NCBI GenBank assembly: GCA_026874595.1
Contig: CM049317.1
Location: forward strand, 32,600,901 to 32,664,900
DNA from: Sipunculus nudus
Taxonomy: Eukaryota > Annelida > Sipuncula > Golfingiida > Sipunculidae
Direction: 5' to 3'
DNA length: 64,000 nt
In this document: piece by piece, positions 12,769-23,966 of the stretch
Layout of the letters: every line of letters begins with the position of its first letter
Numbering within the stretch: the first letter of the stretch is position 1
Made by a program: the position numbers and the translations under genes
The notes under the pieces: model-generated
Database searches by the model: none
The model's input: the letters and a program-made list of their open reading frames with translations, nothing else
Told to the model about the DNA's origin: nothing

Positions 12769-13014
12769 CTTCATGCCATTTCCATACGTTGCTTGTACCA
12801 TACGTCCAAAATTCATCTCTGTGAAAGAGGAATGGAATTAAATCGTCCATCACGTCCAAGTGCACGCCATTATTCCATAACGACACTAAGTTAGCATTTC
12901 GGTTAAGACACATCCGGACGGCCTTGACCCAGGTCACAGCTTCCTTTATGAACTCATGACACTTGTTGTTCTGTTTCATCTTGTATTCCCACTGATTGCA
13001 TCCGTTACTTGCGT
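12769..13014 (-). CDS. Locus A exon 5: N-terminal half of the second CTLD
   Basis: The exon encodes NGCNQWEYKMKQNNKCHEF, EAVTWVKAVRMCLNRNANL and FWTYGTSNVWKWHEG. Acceptor is tgaaatag, phase 1. The exon ends CATGAAG followed by gcaagt, the consensus of the rare GC-AG intron class. Locus B uses GT here. Confidence 0.7.
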
Positions 13015-13947
13015 CTATTTCACATATGTTGTGTTACGAAAGTATACAGTATGTTTACCATAAACAGAAACAACAAGTTAAATATAGAAACTAAAAGAAA
13101 CGGGAAGGCGTGAATGCATTAACTTGGAAAACAAGCATATCTATTGGTTTAACACAACAACGCAAGCGATTCCTTGGAGAAAATATCTGGGTCCAGTTAA
13201 ATAAATCATTAAAAATGATAAAATGAAAATAGCCAATATATGTATTGTAGTACTACCGTGATGTTACGTAACTTAAATATCTTCAGACCTTAATGTGGCC
13301 GAGTGAAAATAATGCATTAGAAGAGTTAAAACATTTCCTCGCTAAGGCATGAGAATATCACAGGGCCTACTGTGCATGTATTGTAATTTTATTAGTACAC
13401 TCATGCTTTGATCACAATTTATATAAATATGATTCTCTTTTCATAAATCACTTCTTACGTTACAGCTATATGTATTATGTATGAGGGAGATAACTACATT
13501 TTTCACCTGTGTCCCTTACGCATAGTGGGTAGAGTTTGAACGAACATGGTCGGCTCTTTAAAAAGATTTTGAAGGAAGAAAACGTCAAAGAAACACAACC
13601 ACCTTGCCCCCGTTCATTCCTAATAAGACGCGGCTCGTTAAGAGCCCATGACGGAGTGTCTACAAAAAGGTAACAGTCCAATGGTCTAATATAAATATAT
13701 GTTACTATAATGCTGAGTATTCTTCATCACGTTTATCCAATTGCACTGTGTTATCATGGAAACATTTTTCTTTAACAATAAAATACTTCTTTTTCAGTAG
13801 CAACCATATAAAAAAAAAAGTATAATATGTGATGATTGAACCCCCATGGTAAAATTACTTTCTGTAATTCATGAATATACATTTTTATCAGATGACATAC
13901 CAAATTATAGTGAATCAACATGGATTTCGTATCAACGGCGAACTGAC

Positions 13948-14093
13948 CGTATTCTGCATGAGTTGCATATACTGCATAGTTAGAATCTCCGTTTCCACAC
14001 ACTTTCCCATCTAAAACAAGGATGACAAGACATGGACTGTCCATGTTTCCAAAACGTACTGCTACAGCTGCAGCAGGTTGCATTCCCTGGTAC
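13948..14093 (-). pseudogene. Locus A exon 4: second half of WSC-like domain, frameshifted
   Basis: The exon starts in the frame of ATCCSCSSTFWKHG and SCHPC, then continues in another frame as DGKVCGNGDSNYAVYA. Locus B has CCCGHLL...FCGNKNSYAVYS in one frame. The exon is 146 nt; its homologue is 145 nt with identical phases. That implies one inserted base around 14005-14020. Confidence 0.65.
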
Positions 14094-14413
14094 CTTGAAT
14101 GCGAAAAATGTATACGCTCACTGTCATTAACATTGAAAAGATAATTAAATTGGAGATCCGGTTTCAAGGTTTGGTGGATATAACATATATTAATAGTCTG
14201 TACCGATCCTTATGTTATTTTTATATATTTGATAAGGGCGAGAAACGAGATAAAATATATATACGTACTATGCAACTACTATGTTGATTCATGTTTTCCA
14301 ACAATATTAGCACTGTAATTTTGAAACACATAACATCTTTAATATCATAAGGCATGGAATCTGTGTGAGCGTTAACTACGAATTACTCAGTCCACTGACA
14401 AGAAATATCATAC

Positions 14414-14571
14414 CAACAGCATAAAAAACTTGTAGCTGAAACAGCGTGTTTTACAAGCACTGAAGCTGTTAACGCGTATACACCCTGACAGTGATGATTC
14501 AGTGTTGAAACGGCTATAGTCAGCGTTCAGGTGGCACCCGGGATAAAACATCATCGAAATGGATGGAGATG
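14414..14571 (-). CDS. Locus A exon 3: first half of WSC-like domain
   Basis: The exon encodes FYPGCHLNADY, SGCIRVNSFSACKTRC and FSYKFFMLL, aligning with locus B exon 2. It is 158 nt against 155 in B. Acceptor is ttatttag, donor gtatga, phase 1 to 0. Confidence 0.7.
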
Positions 14572-15025
14572 CTAAATAAAATAAATGTTAGTGGTCAATG
14601 ATCAAATCAATAATATCAAGGTACCTGATTTCCGAAGTCATTGTTCTTGGTTAATAAGGATAAATGTCGAATTATTTCCAAAAAATTTCGTGATGATAAC
14701 TTTCTATTTCAATCATTGATTCTTTATGGCTTGTTATCCCCCTACATATTTAATAGACTATTCCCAGCTGCAACTATATAGAACTTTACACCTGAATCAT
14801 CTTTACATATGGATACCGATCAAAGTACACGAACAACCTATCCTCCATCCACAAAACAGTTACTACTAAATTTATATTTGTCCATTTGAAGTCTTAAGTG
14901 TTAAAGGTAAGTACTGTGTAAAGTAATCTTTGCAAAGTTCTAACAAAGGACGAAATACGTGTTATGATCAAGAAAGTAAGCATATTACAATTGATATATA
15001 AGTGTTTGGGGATGTGTGCATTTAC

Positions 15026-15235
15026 TTTTTGTTTGAACCCAGTTCCAATAAACAGGCGACACTTTTGCTCCTATCCAAGCTTCGTTAACCTTGCTCTTAA
15101 ATACCAATGCCATAAGAAGATGATGGGTATCCTTATTAGTATCTGCAACTAAACTTCCTCCCTTCTCCTTACAAAATCTTCTAGAGCTGAACCAGGTTGA
15201 TTTCATCATGTACAGGCAGTATTCTGCATGAGGAC
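15026..15235 (-). CDS. Locus A exon 2: N-terminal half of a CTLD
   Basis: The exon encodes AEYCLYMMKSTWFSSRRFC, KEKGGSLVAD and NEAWIGAKVSPVYWNWVQT. These are collinear with locus B exon 1. Acceptor is tacttag and donor gtaaat, phase 1 to 1. The CTLD C-terminal half is missing here too. Confidence 0.7.
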
Positions 15236-15422
15236 CTAAGTATAAGAAAGGACATAAAGTAGATAAGGATCGAAGCCAAATATAACTGCAAAATTTGACA
15301 TAACCGCACATTAACAAGTTTAAATGAAGTCTACTGAGCTGTTAACTGAAAATCATTGGTGTATGATTTTCACTGAAATATAGCAGTTATACGTTGAATT
15401 CCTGTATGGTTATAGCACCTAC

Positions 15423-15507
15423 CTTCCAGTCTATTGATACAAGTTTTCCCACTAGCATAGGAGCAAGCTCCTAAACAGAGCATCGTGAGAAGCAACGCCA
15501 GATGCAT
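15423..15507 (-). CDS. Locus A exon 1: signal peptide
   Basis: The leader MHLALLLTMLCLGACSYA is followed by KTCINRLE and a gtaggt donor, phase 1. The reading frame extends upstream, but this ATG gives the best signal peptide. In locus B the leader and the half CTLD share one exon; here an intron separates them. Confidence 0.6.
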
Positions 15508-15509
15508 CT

Positions 15510-18500
15510 GTGAGTGCCGTTTTTCAAGAGCTTGTACTTTATAAGTAATCGATCCCTGTGTTTTGTACAGAATATACATGGATTCAGCTGTCGATGCAAC
15601 CACGTAACCGATAAAGCCTGCTTTTCCTGTTTGCGTGACGTTCTATGTACTATGCTTGAACATTCACAGTTAATTAACTTATCTTGTTGCCTTGTGTATC
15701 TTGTGTATATCGACGGTTACCAAGCTGTCATTGCAACCATATGTTTGATAAAAGCTGCTTTTCCTGTTTGTGTAATTTATTATGTACTTTACTTGAATAT
15801 TCACAACTGATTAATTTATCCTGCTACCTGTGCATATCAGCGCTAACAAGGAAGTATAAATTCGTGCCCGTTCTCGAAAAATTTCAGCATTATGGAAATG
15901 TAAGTTATATGGATGATGGCTTATGCTGATAATCAAAACATTACCCTAGCAACTTTGTTTTGGAAGGATAAACACTATATAGGCTGTAGGGCATCGCCTT
16001 CAAACATGCCGTCCGCCACTCGTTCGTCCACTATTTTTGATCTTATGAGCGGGATCTCTAAACAAGAATCAAACATAACTACTTCATTTCTTTAGGGCAG
16101 TTGTATGCAAACTTTAAGCTTTTGGTCAGATTTGAAGATGGGTAAACTTGACATATTTGCAAGGTCACAGGGCTATTGATATACAAAACTTGTTAGAACC
16201 TTTCTACGAAACTATTTCATAGATCGTTATGACATATAGCTAACGTAAAAGACTTGATAATTTGTGACTGCAAATAGGACCACCAACAATAACTTAATAT
16301 CATATTACAATTGTGTCCACGTGAGCGAGTAAAGTACAAATAATTGAACCTGGTACATGAGTTCAGTGTAGTTTGAAGATCAACAGAATCTATCTATAAT
16401 AGTTTCAAGGATTTGTGTATTTACTATTATATTTTAAGGATGTATTGTATTTAGACGGAAGTCTCTAGTTTTGATTGATGAGGAAGCTTTCGTTTCGAGA
16501 AAATTTGCATAGGGGCCCTTCAATCATTTATAAACATGATAGATCATCCGCGTTCTCTTCTGTATACGATTGTGATGAAAACCAGAACCAAAAAAAAGAA
16601 CGTGAGAGCCCATTTTAGAGGAGGCGAATAAATAACCTTTGGTTGCGACGTTAAGTGAAGTCCCACTACAACAAATTAAAGGAACGAAAGAGAAAACGCA
16701 CACGATACCTGACGAAAAGATTTCTAAGGTGAGGACTGAGTTAAATGTATAACACGTATAAAAAAACTACTTCAAACTAATTTTAAAGTTTTCATTTAAT
16801 TTATCTCTTAACGACTGAGGAGCTGTGCGTCTGCTCCCCATCTGGTCTGCGACTTTACATCTATCTAGTTAAGTCTGTACGCAAGATAAAAGGTCGTGGT
16901 AATGGTTATACTTGTTATGTGCTGGTTATACCTATTCCTAAAGGTTTTATGTGTAACATTTTGCAATTCGGTGTGTCTATATGCAGACCTACGCGAACAG
17001 TTCTGAACATATTTTCATAATGTTGATAACGGTTTGTATAACACCCGGTGAACAATGAATTAAAGATTGGATGTAATCCTAATTACTCTCAACGTTTTTT
17101 ATTCATTCAGATACGTCCTTGCCATTGTGACATGCGGTTCTTTATTGTGTCCATACTGGGCCTGAAGCTTAACAAGTAATGAAGATGTTCAAACATTCCA
17201 TGTGTTGCCCGCTAGTGTGACCAGGATCTTGGTAGAGGTTGTGATCCTGATCACTTTCTTTCTTTAGATACGTACCCACATGATTTGATTGGAACACCAA
17301 AAATAGACAAAATGTTAACACTAGTGTTATTGTAATGGAAAGGTTAGAGCCCGCAACGCACGGTACACGTTCCCTGAGTAAGCAAATTGTTTGGCTGACA
17401 ATTTAATGAGTTAACTTGTCCAATCAAAAATTGAATTAATAATCTAATTAATGGCCCTTCAGAAAGTTCACTGAAAATGCCTACGGGTGATGTGGACGAA
17501 TGACCAATCAAATCAGTAATTGTTAAAGTCCAGTGTTTTGACATGCGGCTCATGATTCTTTGGCATAAGTAAAAACATTTTCCTTGCACAGAACTGTTCC
17601 CCGCATGGAGGGAACAATAATGTACAGGAACTTATAAAAACGAATATCAACAAATTCAAAACCCTTAAATATTCTAAAGATTTTTTCAGGGCTCAGCGAA
17701 TGTCATACATTTTCTGAACACTGGTATATCCTGGTCCAAACCGGTAGATTGTAAATTCAGCCGTTTAAGCGAAACCAGCAGCGGGTGTCATTAAGATCAC
17801 ACATAATAAGGACATATAGCGTTTTGTTTAAATCATGTTAAGTATCCGGAGAGGCGGATCTGCGACGTGAACGCGTGTCACCCGTGTGCTCCTCTGGCAG
17901 TAGGCTTTGGCCTTGGAACGTTAATATCAAACTACAGATGGCGTCCCTGTATTATAGTTGTAAGATACCTTAGCAGGTCTGCAGCAGCTTTAGTTTAAAA
18001 CACGGGCGACCTTTGGTCCGTGCTATGACCGCTATGTCATTAATCCCACTGCGGATTATTAATAGAAACGATTTTAAATGTTTTACTCATGATGCTTTCC
18101 TATCGATTTTCTGTTTGCGGAGGCCATATGGGTACTAACGGCTGCCTAAGTAAGGCAGCACGGCATTGACAATGAATAAACCAAATACAATGCAGTTTTT
18201 TTCCTACGGCTTTTTAATTGCAAATTGAAATTGACCAGTATTAAAAAGGGAAAACTTTTTTTTCAATTTTTTCATCACATTCTTAATATTGTGTTTTAAG
18301 TGTCCCATTAAAGATAACATAGGCAGTCCGAAATAAAGTTGCCCAGTTGTCGTTCATTTTTATATGTTTGAAGTTTTTTTTTATGAAAGGGATGATAAGA
18401 ACACGAGATTTAATTTGATTTTAAATCCTACACTTTCATCAAACATAAGTGACCTGCGTAATTATGTATCTAATCGCTGTCGCAGTGCCATATTTATGTA

Positions 18501-19735
18501 GTGAATGAAAGGTGCCTTTAGTACGTGATAATGCAAGCACATTTGTGACTTTTCGTGATACATGTATATTTGTAGGCTGACATCACGCAAAACATAGCAA
18601 AATAGGCGCCTAACTTCCTAAAAACTCTTTCTTTTACCACAATAATCCCCTCACCTAGTTATAGGTTATAAAGTTATACATATGGACCAAAAACAATCAC
18701 AAGCACATGATATTCACTTTTATTGTTGGGGGAGGAGGGTGGGTGTCAAAACATATGTCTGGTCTGGCTCCGTCCTAAATTGCAAGTCCCCTGTGTGGCG
18801 ATCCGTTATCCTGGCCGTCATGGTCTATACAATTTAAGAAGATTTTCCAAATGACTAGCCTGTAATAATTTGTTGACAACACTCAGTATATGAATCTATC
18901 ATCAAACATTCCCTTTTACTAGCACGGTCAGAGTGATCCAGTGATACAGTGTACTGAGTTTGTATGGTCTATCTATTTGCTATAGTGGCTTAACATTACA
19001 CCCTTACAGTTTGTCGTATATTCTTATTAGTACATCTTGCTTCAGTATCATTTCAAAGATAGTCGAATTTGAAGTTCAATGAGACTATACTCTGTTTGAT
19101 TATTCATGTTTATGTGTTTGTCCTCTCTTCCCAGTTTATTCGTTACATGTATCCACAAGACATTGATATATAGGGCTGGACCTTACACTTCAGTCAGTTG
19201 TTGTATATTTTTAATTATCAACTAGTGGAACTGATTGATCATAGAACAAGAAAGTACTGAAACGTTTCTTTATTCATATAATGCTTATCACGGTTAAACA
19301 ACTCAGCTCCACGGGTCACCTAGACAAAAACCCTGTCTAATACTAATGTATGGGTCTGGTCCTCTGTCGGTAATAGAATATATAGCATTCTTTGAACTAA
19401 AGATATGATGGCCATTCGGATATATCCTCTGGTAGAACCTCATCCCTCCACAAATCCCCTAATTCATTTAACAAAGTTCCTAACAGACGAAACAAAAGGA
19501 AAAACCTGACACCGTCACTGTGTAAGAATTGCAGACCAAAACGAAGTGTGCGATACAAACACTTCCATGCTGACATTTGCATGCACTATCCTCGCTATTT
19601 AGTTAATAGAATGTTCGCAAAGCAATAAATTCAAAAGTATGCCAGAATTAACGTCTTTCCGGAATTTTTAAAACCTGATCAATTTTTTGTTACGGAACCG
19701 TATAACAACAGATCACGTAGTCGTGCCGAGCATAA
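15510..19735. other. No recognised feature
   Basis: Upstream of locus A. A short diverged direct repeat of about 150 bases spans 15590-15850 (two CTGCTTTTCCTGTTTG blocks and their flanks). No exon-like segment with family similarity was found. Confidence 0.5.
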
Positions 19736-19739
19736 ATTT

Positions 19740-20300
19740 TGTTACGGATATAAATAAAGTCAGATTCTGTAACACTAGGCAGCGTGAAATGTCTAGGGTA
19801 ATGAATAAAGAAGTCAGTTGTTTTTTGTTAACAAATAAATATAATTTATTCTTAAAACAACCCGAACATTACAATACACTAAATTAATACAATTACACAG
19901 TATAATAAATAAAGTGTATAGTACCAGATCGAGTGTCCGGATCCTAGGCTTTTCTGGCTACCACCACTGTCACAGCTCAACAAGTCCTTTAAAATTAATA
20001 ATCTACGTAAACAGTTCAAATAGTTCAAAGTAAAGCTCTTGTTTTAATACCGAAAGCAAACTGGAGACAGGCTGCACTAAATCTGCATAGAGTTCGTAGA
20101 ATCCCTGACACTACTGCAATTATCCGATAGGTCAAAAACCTGACTCACACTCTTCCGTGTCCTTTGGAATATTTCTCTCTCCCTCCTCTAAACATAGCCC
20201 CTATTTATAACATTTTATCCGAAAATTCTAAAAATGGTAAACTCTCTAGAACAATACACACGTTACAGGAACACACGTGAAACATCTAGAACAAAGAACG
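19740..20300 (-). promoter_or_regulatory. Putative minus-strand promoter / LTR-like unit
   Basis: Read on the minus strand there are TTCTAGA motifs near 20290 and 20247, a TTATAAATAG TATA box at 20210-20201, and an AATAAA signal at 19850-19845. CTAGTGTTACA follows. The spacing suggests a retroelement LTR (U3-R-U5) or a compact inducible promoter. No partner LTR was found. Confidence 0.3.
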
Positions 20301-20499
20301 CTGTGTTTCTACACGTCATACCCCAAGCGTGGGCCGGGCCAGCTCGCACGTCTCCCATGGCAACGAACCACGCTTGCGCTACAGAGACACATGCACGACT
20401 TCTGCGCACAATAAAAGAGACACCTATAACATTTTGTAATTTGTTCCTTCGTTCAACTATCTGCTGATGTGTCAATGGTAAAAACGGCATCCATTAGAT

Positions 20500-22250
20500 C
20501 TCAGTGGAAAGCCTATCACACCAGTATTTTCCACGCTATGCGGTTCACGTTGTGGTATCGTTTAAATAACTCTGATGAAATTTCATGAAAACAGACATCG
20601 CAAGGGAACGCAGACAATGTGCGAGAACGGGGACTCAGACTCTATGTGTTGTCATTTTTACAAAATAAAAAAAAAATATATAATCTCACACAAAATTTGT
20701 AAATGTGCCAAACACAGCAAATACTGCAGGCGCACTGGCCACCAGTTATTTCATCCCCACAAAAACGCGCGAAAACGTAAAGTAACGCGAACTGCTCTTT
20801 AAAAAGCTTGTTAATAGTCTAAATGGAATAATCAAGGAATTATTTATATTCTATCAGATAAAATAGTTTGAAAATCACCAACCTTTAAGCGAACCCGAAG
20901 TAGCTTCTTAATAGGTTTACTCCCTTGTCATTCATTGAGCACCTCATAAGGTCCGCCTTACATCTTTTTTAATTGATAAAATATGATCCTGGAGTTTCAA
21001 ACAAGCATTACTTATTATATCTATATTGACACAGATGTAACTTAAGATACAAATGGTCCGGTGGTCAGAGATCGGATTACAATGATAAAAGCTTTGACAG
21101 TGCATGGTAGTTTTGGCCCAACTCAGCATTTTATGCATATATTGTTTTAATCGTTTAGTTAAATACGACGCCTAGGAACATGTGACGACGGTCTATGTGA
21201 ACAGGGACTACGTCTTACAAGGGGAAAGTTGTATCGTTATCGTCACTGATGGGTAACTCATGGAATATCATTTACTTACTGAACAGTACACTGGAACAGC
21301 GCAGGCTGTACAAACGGCCCATGTTACAGCTGATGGAATAACAAACGAGATTTTTTTTTCTGGAAAAAATCAATAAATAAAACCACCAACGTTCAAATAT
21401 TGTTCAGTTTCCCCGTTTTCATCAAGCTTGTTGATCCGTTATTAGTTAGCCAATTCTAAGCTAGATATGCTGATTCAGAATAATGCTCTCCTTATTTATT
21501 CTGAAATTTTGGAGTTATAGCTTTATAAATGGAGGAAACACATTCCTGTTTATTGACTTCTTTAAGGCGCGTCCTCATCACGCAGTCATAGTTTTAGTCT
21601 AGAGACTCCTCTAAGAATAAACCCACATTTACATGTATACATCCGTTGCACTTCATTTTGGTCTCCTTTCTTGAGACGTGCAATAGACCGCGAAAACAGT
21701 TACGGTCCAGGGCAGTCTTTTCACTAGTCACCCGCAATATCATTTTTATCGTCACCATTAACGCAATATTTTATTAAACAAAACACAATATGTTAAACAT
21801 TTATGTTTATTCATTTTAAGAAAGTTCGCCTCATTAGGGTCTACTGATTATGGTTAGACATCATTTGTGTTATTTGTCTTTATGAGAAGTGCAAGGTGTA
21901 TTCTACAAATAAACGTTTATATTTATCTGTTGCATCCAGTTTTTTCGTGGTGACCGCAACACCCACGAGGGTGCCTAAAAGTGAACTTTTTCTGTCACGA
22001 GTAATACGTTCATACGATATCATTATAATAATAGTGATTTCTGAGATTATTGTACTCGTCAACATGAACTAAGCAACAGGCGATCAAGGCCCCACCGGTC
22101 ATGATCCACGCAGAGAAAATGGCATTACTGCAAAATTGCACGCACGCCTTAGTGGGCTAACATGCAGTCAACCAAAGGCGTTATCAGGTAAAGGATTTAG
22201 TGAGAAAGACGCGCACGTGTGATGGTTCCACCAATACAGCCTTTTAACTG
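20500..22250. other. No recognised feature
   Basis: AT-rich DNA with only short shadow ORFs; no repeats or domains recognised. Confidence 0.5.
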
Positions 22251-22770
22251 TGACTTACAGAGGTTGGGTAAACACGAAGCTACATAGCCGATACTACGGT
22301 ACTTATAGAGATCGCCCTAAAACTTCCGATGGGGAACGTAGAGATGAAATAGAGCAGGTCCTGACTGAGGACGCTGCCAAAACAGTAACGCCATTCCACG
22401 TACCCAGGCACCAAATTAGCAACCTCAAGGAACACATTTCAAGAACATTCTAGCTTCCGAACGAAGAAGAAGAATTCCGTCAGAAACTACACAGGATAAA
22501 TCAGGGTTCAGGTGTAACAGTTGCTTCATTCAATCGCCGTTTCACGTCTGTTGCAGAAGAGGGTTACCCAACAGCCATCAGAAACTGGACCTGCAACGTT
22601 TCCTCCTGAAAGATTACATAGCGGCAGACCTGCAGGTAAGACGTCCTGTTGTCTATTCCGATCCACAAATAGTTGAACAGGTTATGGTTAAAGCTGCTGA
22701 AATAGAGCAGCCAAAAGCAGCTCCTTACCCAAATATGGTATTGTCAGAAATGCAGCAATTTTCCTTTTAA
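22250..22770 (+). pseudogene. Retrotransposon gag fossil
   Basis: Fragments in changing frames read EEFRQKLHRINQGSGVTV, FNRRFTSVAEEGYPTAIRN, RFLLKDYIAADLQVRRPV and IVEQVMVKAAEIEQPKAAPY. The order and wording resemble the capsid part of invertebrate LTR-element Gag proteins. Stops and frameshifts make it non-coding. Confidence 0.5.
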
Positions 22771-23488
22771 AAAAAAATATTAATCAATTGTTCCTTGTGT
22801 CATTGCACAGCCATCTTAACCTCTTAAATATTCGTTAGTAACATTCTTTTTATTTTTGTTGCTAACAGACACAGGAGAGTCAACGACGCCGAAAACGGCA
22901 AAAAGAAAAAAAAAACAACATAAACATACATCACAAGTTTATTGGGGTTGTTCTGTTTGACCTGTTATTTATTCACGTCCAGGATCAGATAATGTGCAGG
23001 CCGCCATCGATACCACATTTGTTCACAGGTGATATTTTGATAAGATCACAGTGACACTTGTATTTACAGCGGGAACAATGTACAGCGGGGAAAATTTCGC
23101 GAGATTGTATCTTTAGATATTCGTAGTGTTATGTTCCATAATAATGAACTAACACATCGTGATATATCTGTACATGATGTCATAATTGTGACCTTGTTGC
23201 ATTGATCTCGATAAATTAATTTACTACACTTCGGAACCTCTCTCTCCCTCCCCCTCTCTCTGTTTGCCTCTCTCTCTCTTAAACTTGATGACAGCTTGTC
23301 TCATCTTATGAGAATGACATCTATAAGCACATATATATTAAATAAAAAAATAAAATAGCAATATTTAATGTAAAGTCTGAAACTACAACATTTATGCAGT
23401 TAAATAAGAAATGAAATAACTGTAAAAACCGTAGTTATTATACTATATACACACACACACACGCATATATATATATAATTGGTTTATA

Positions 23489-23966
23489 TTAATGAGCAAT
23501 GGGATTAAAACGAGAAGCTATTGTTGACACAGAAACACCAGTCGCAGTTTCATAAATTTCATTTTCCACCATTTCTGTTTCGGATTCCTTGTCACGGGTA
23601 CTTTTTATGTCTTTTAAATCCATTGTCGCATTGCCGTGATCGTGCAGCTCAACTTGACGTTTGGTTTTCTCAGTTGGCGGTTTTCTGCGTAGATTTTGTA
23701 GTTCATGGGCGTTGTCATGCAAAGCCTCAAATTCTTCGCTCGTCATCCATGGTACAGCTGTTGACTCATAGATTTCATTTTCAACCATAACAGTGTATGT
23801 GTCCTCTTCAAGACCATTTGTTGATTTTTCTAAATAATTAGACGACTTTTCTTGATATTTGACTGATTTTTGGTTCTCATTTTCTTCAGTTTGGTTTCTT
23901 AAGTCAACTCCTTTTAGATGATTATGGTCATACCTTGCATTAGACCAACTCCTTCTTGTGCAAATC
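23489..23966 (-). CDS. Locus B exon 8: cytoplasmic tail with tyrosine motifs
   Basis: The exon begins with the basic RICTRRSW and ends at a stop codon at 23491-23489. Tyrosines occur in ARYDHN, VKYQEK, SNYLEK, EDTYTVM and in two copies of VENEIYE (followed by ST and TA). The rest is Glu/Lys-rich and predicted to be unstructured. Tyrosine phosphorylation and SH2 binding are inferred from the acidic context only. Confidence 0.8.

Larger units (their letters stand above)
11332..15507 (-). pseudogene. Locus A: decayed paralogue of locus B (half-CTLD / WSC-like / CTLD)
   Basis: The exons are 15507-15423, 15235-15026, 14571-14414, 14093-13948, 13014-12769, 11787-about 11663 and 11397-11332. Order, phases and domain content repeat locus B; exon 2 matches it residue for residue in length up to the YxGC motif. 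Two defects stand out. The second WSC exon is 146 nt against 145 in B, which shifts the frame near 14005-14020. The exon for the last CTLD half runs into TGA at 11665-11663 and lacks the closing cysteine spacing. The donor after 12769 is GC, not GT. No transmembrane or tail exon was found towards 7 kb. A recently dead gene, a truncated secreted form or assembly errors are all possible. Confidence 0.6.

Noticed and set aside
13772-14167. 131-codon minus-strand ORF as a gene of its own
   Set aside because: It is exon 4 of locus A read in one frame through intron sequence; the true homologue in locus B uses two frames of this exon.
15514-15929. Overlapping + strand ORFs rich in Cys and Leu
   Set aside because: They arise from a short diverged direct repeat upstream of locus A and show no conserved pattern.
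20234-20490. Opposed ORFs of about 75 codons
   Set aside because: They overlap the putative promoter block on both strands; composition only.
23521-23790. + strand ORF of 89 codons
   Set aside because: It lies opposite the cytoplasmic-tail exon of locus B; no family features.
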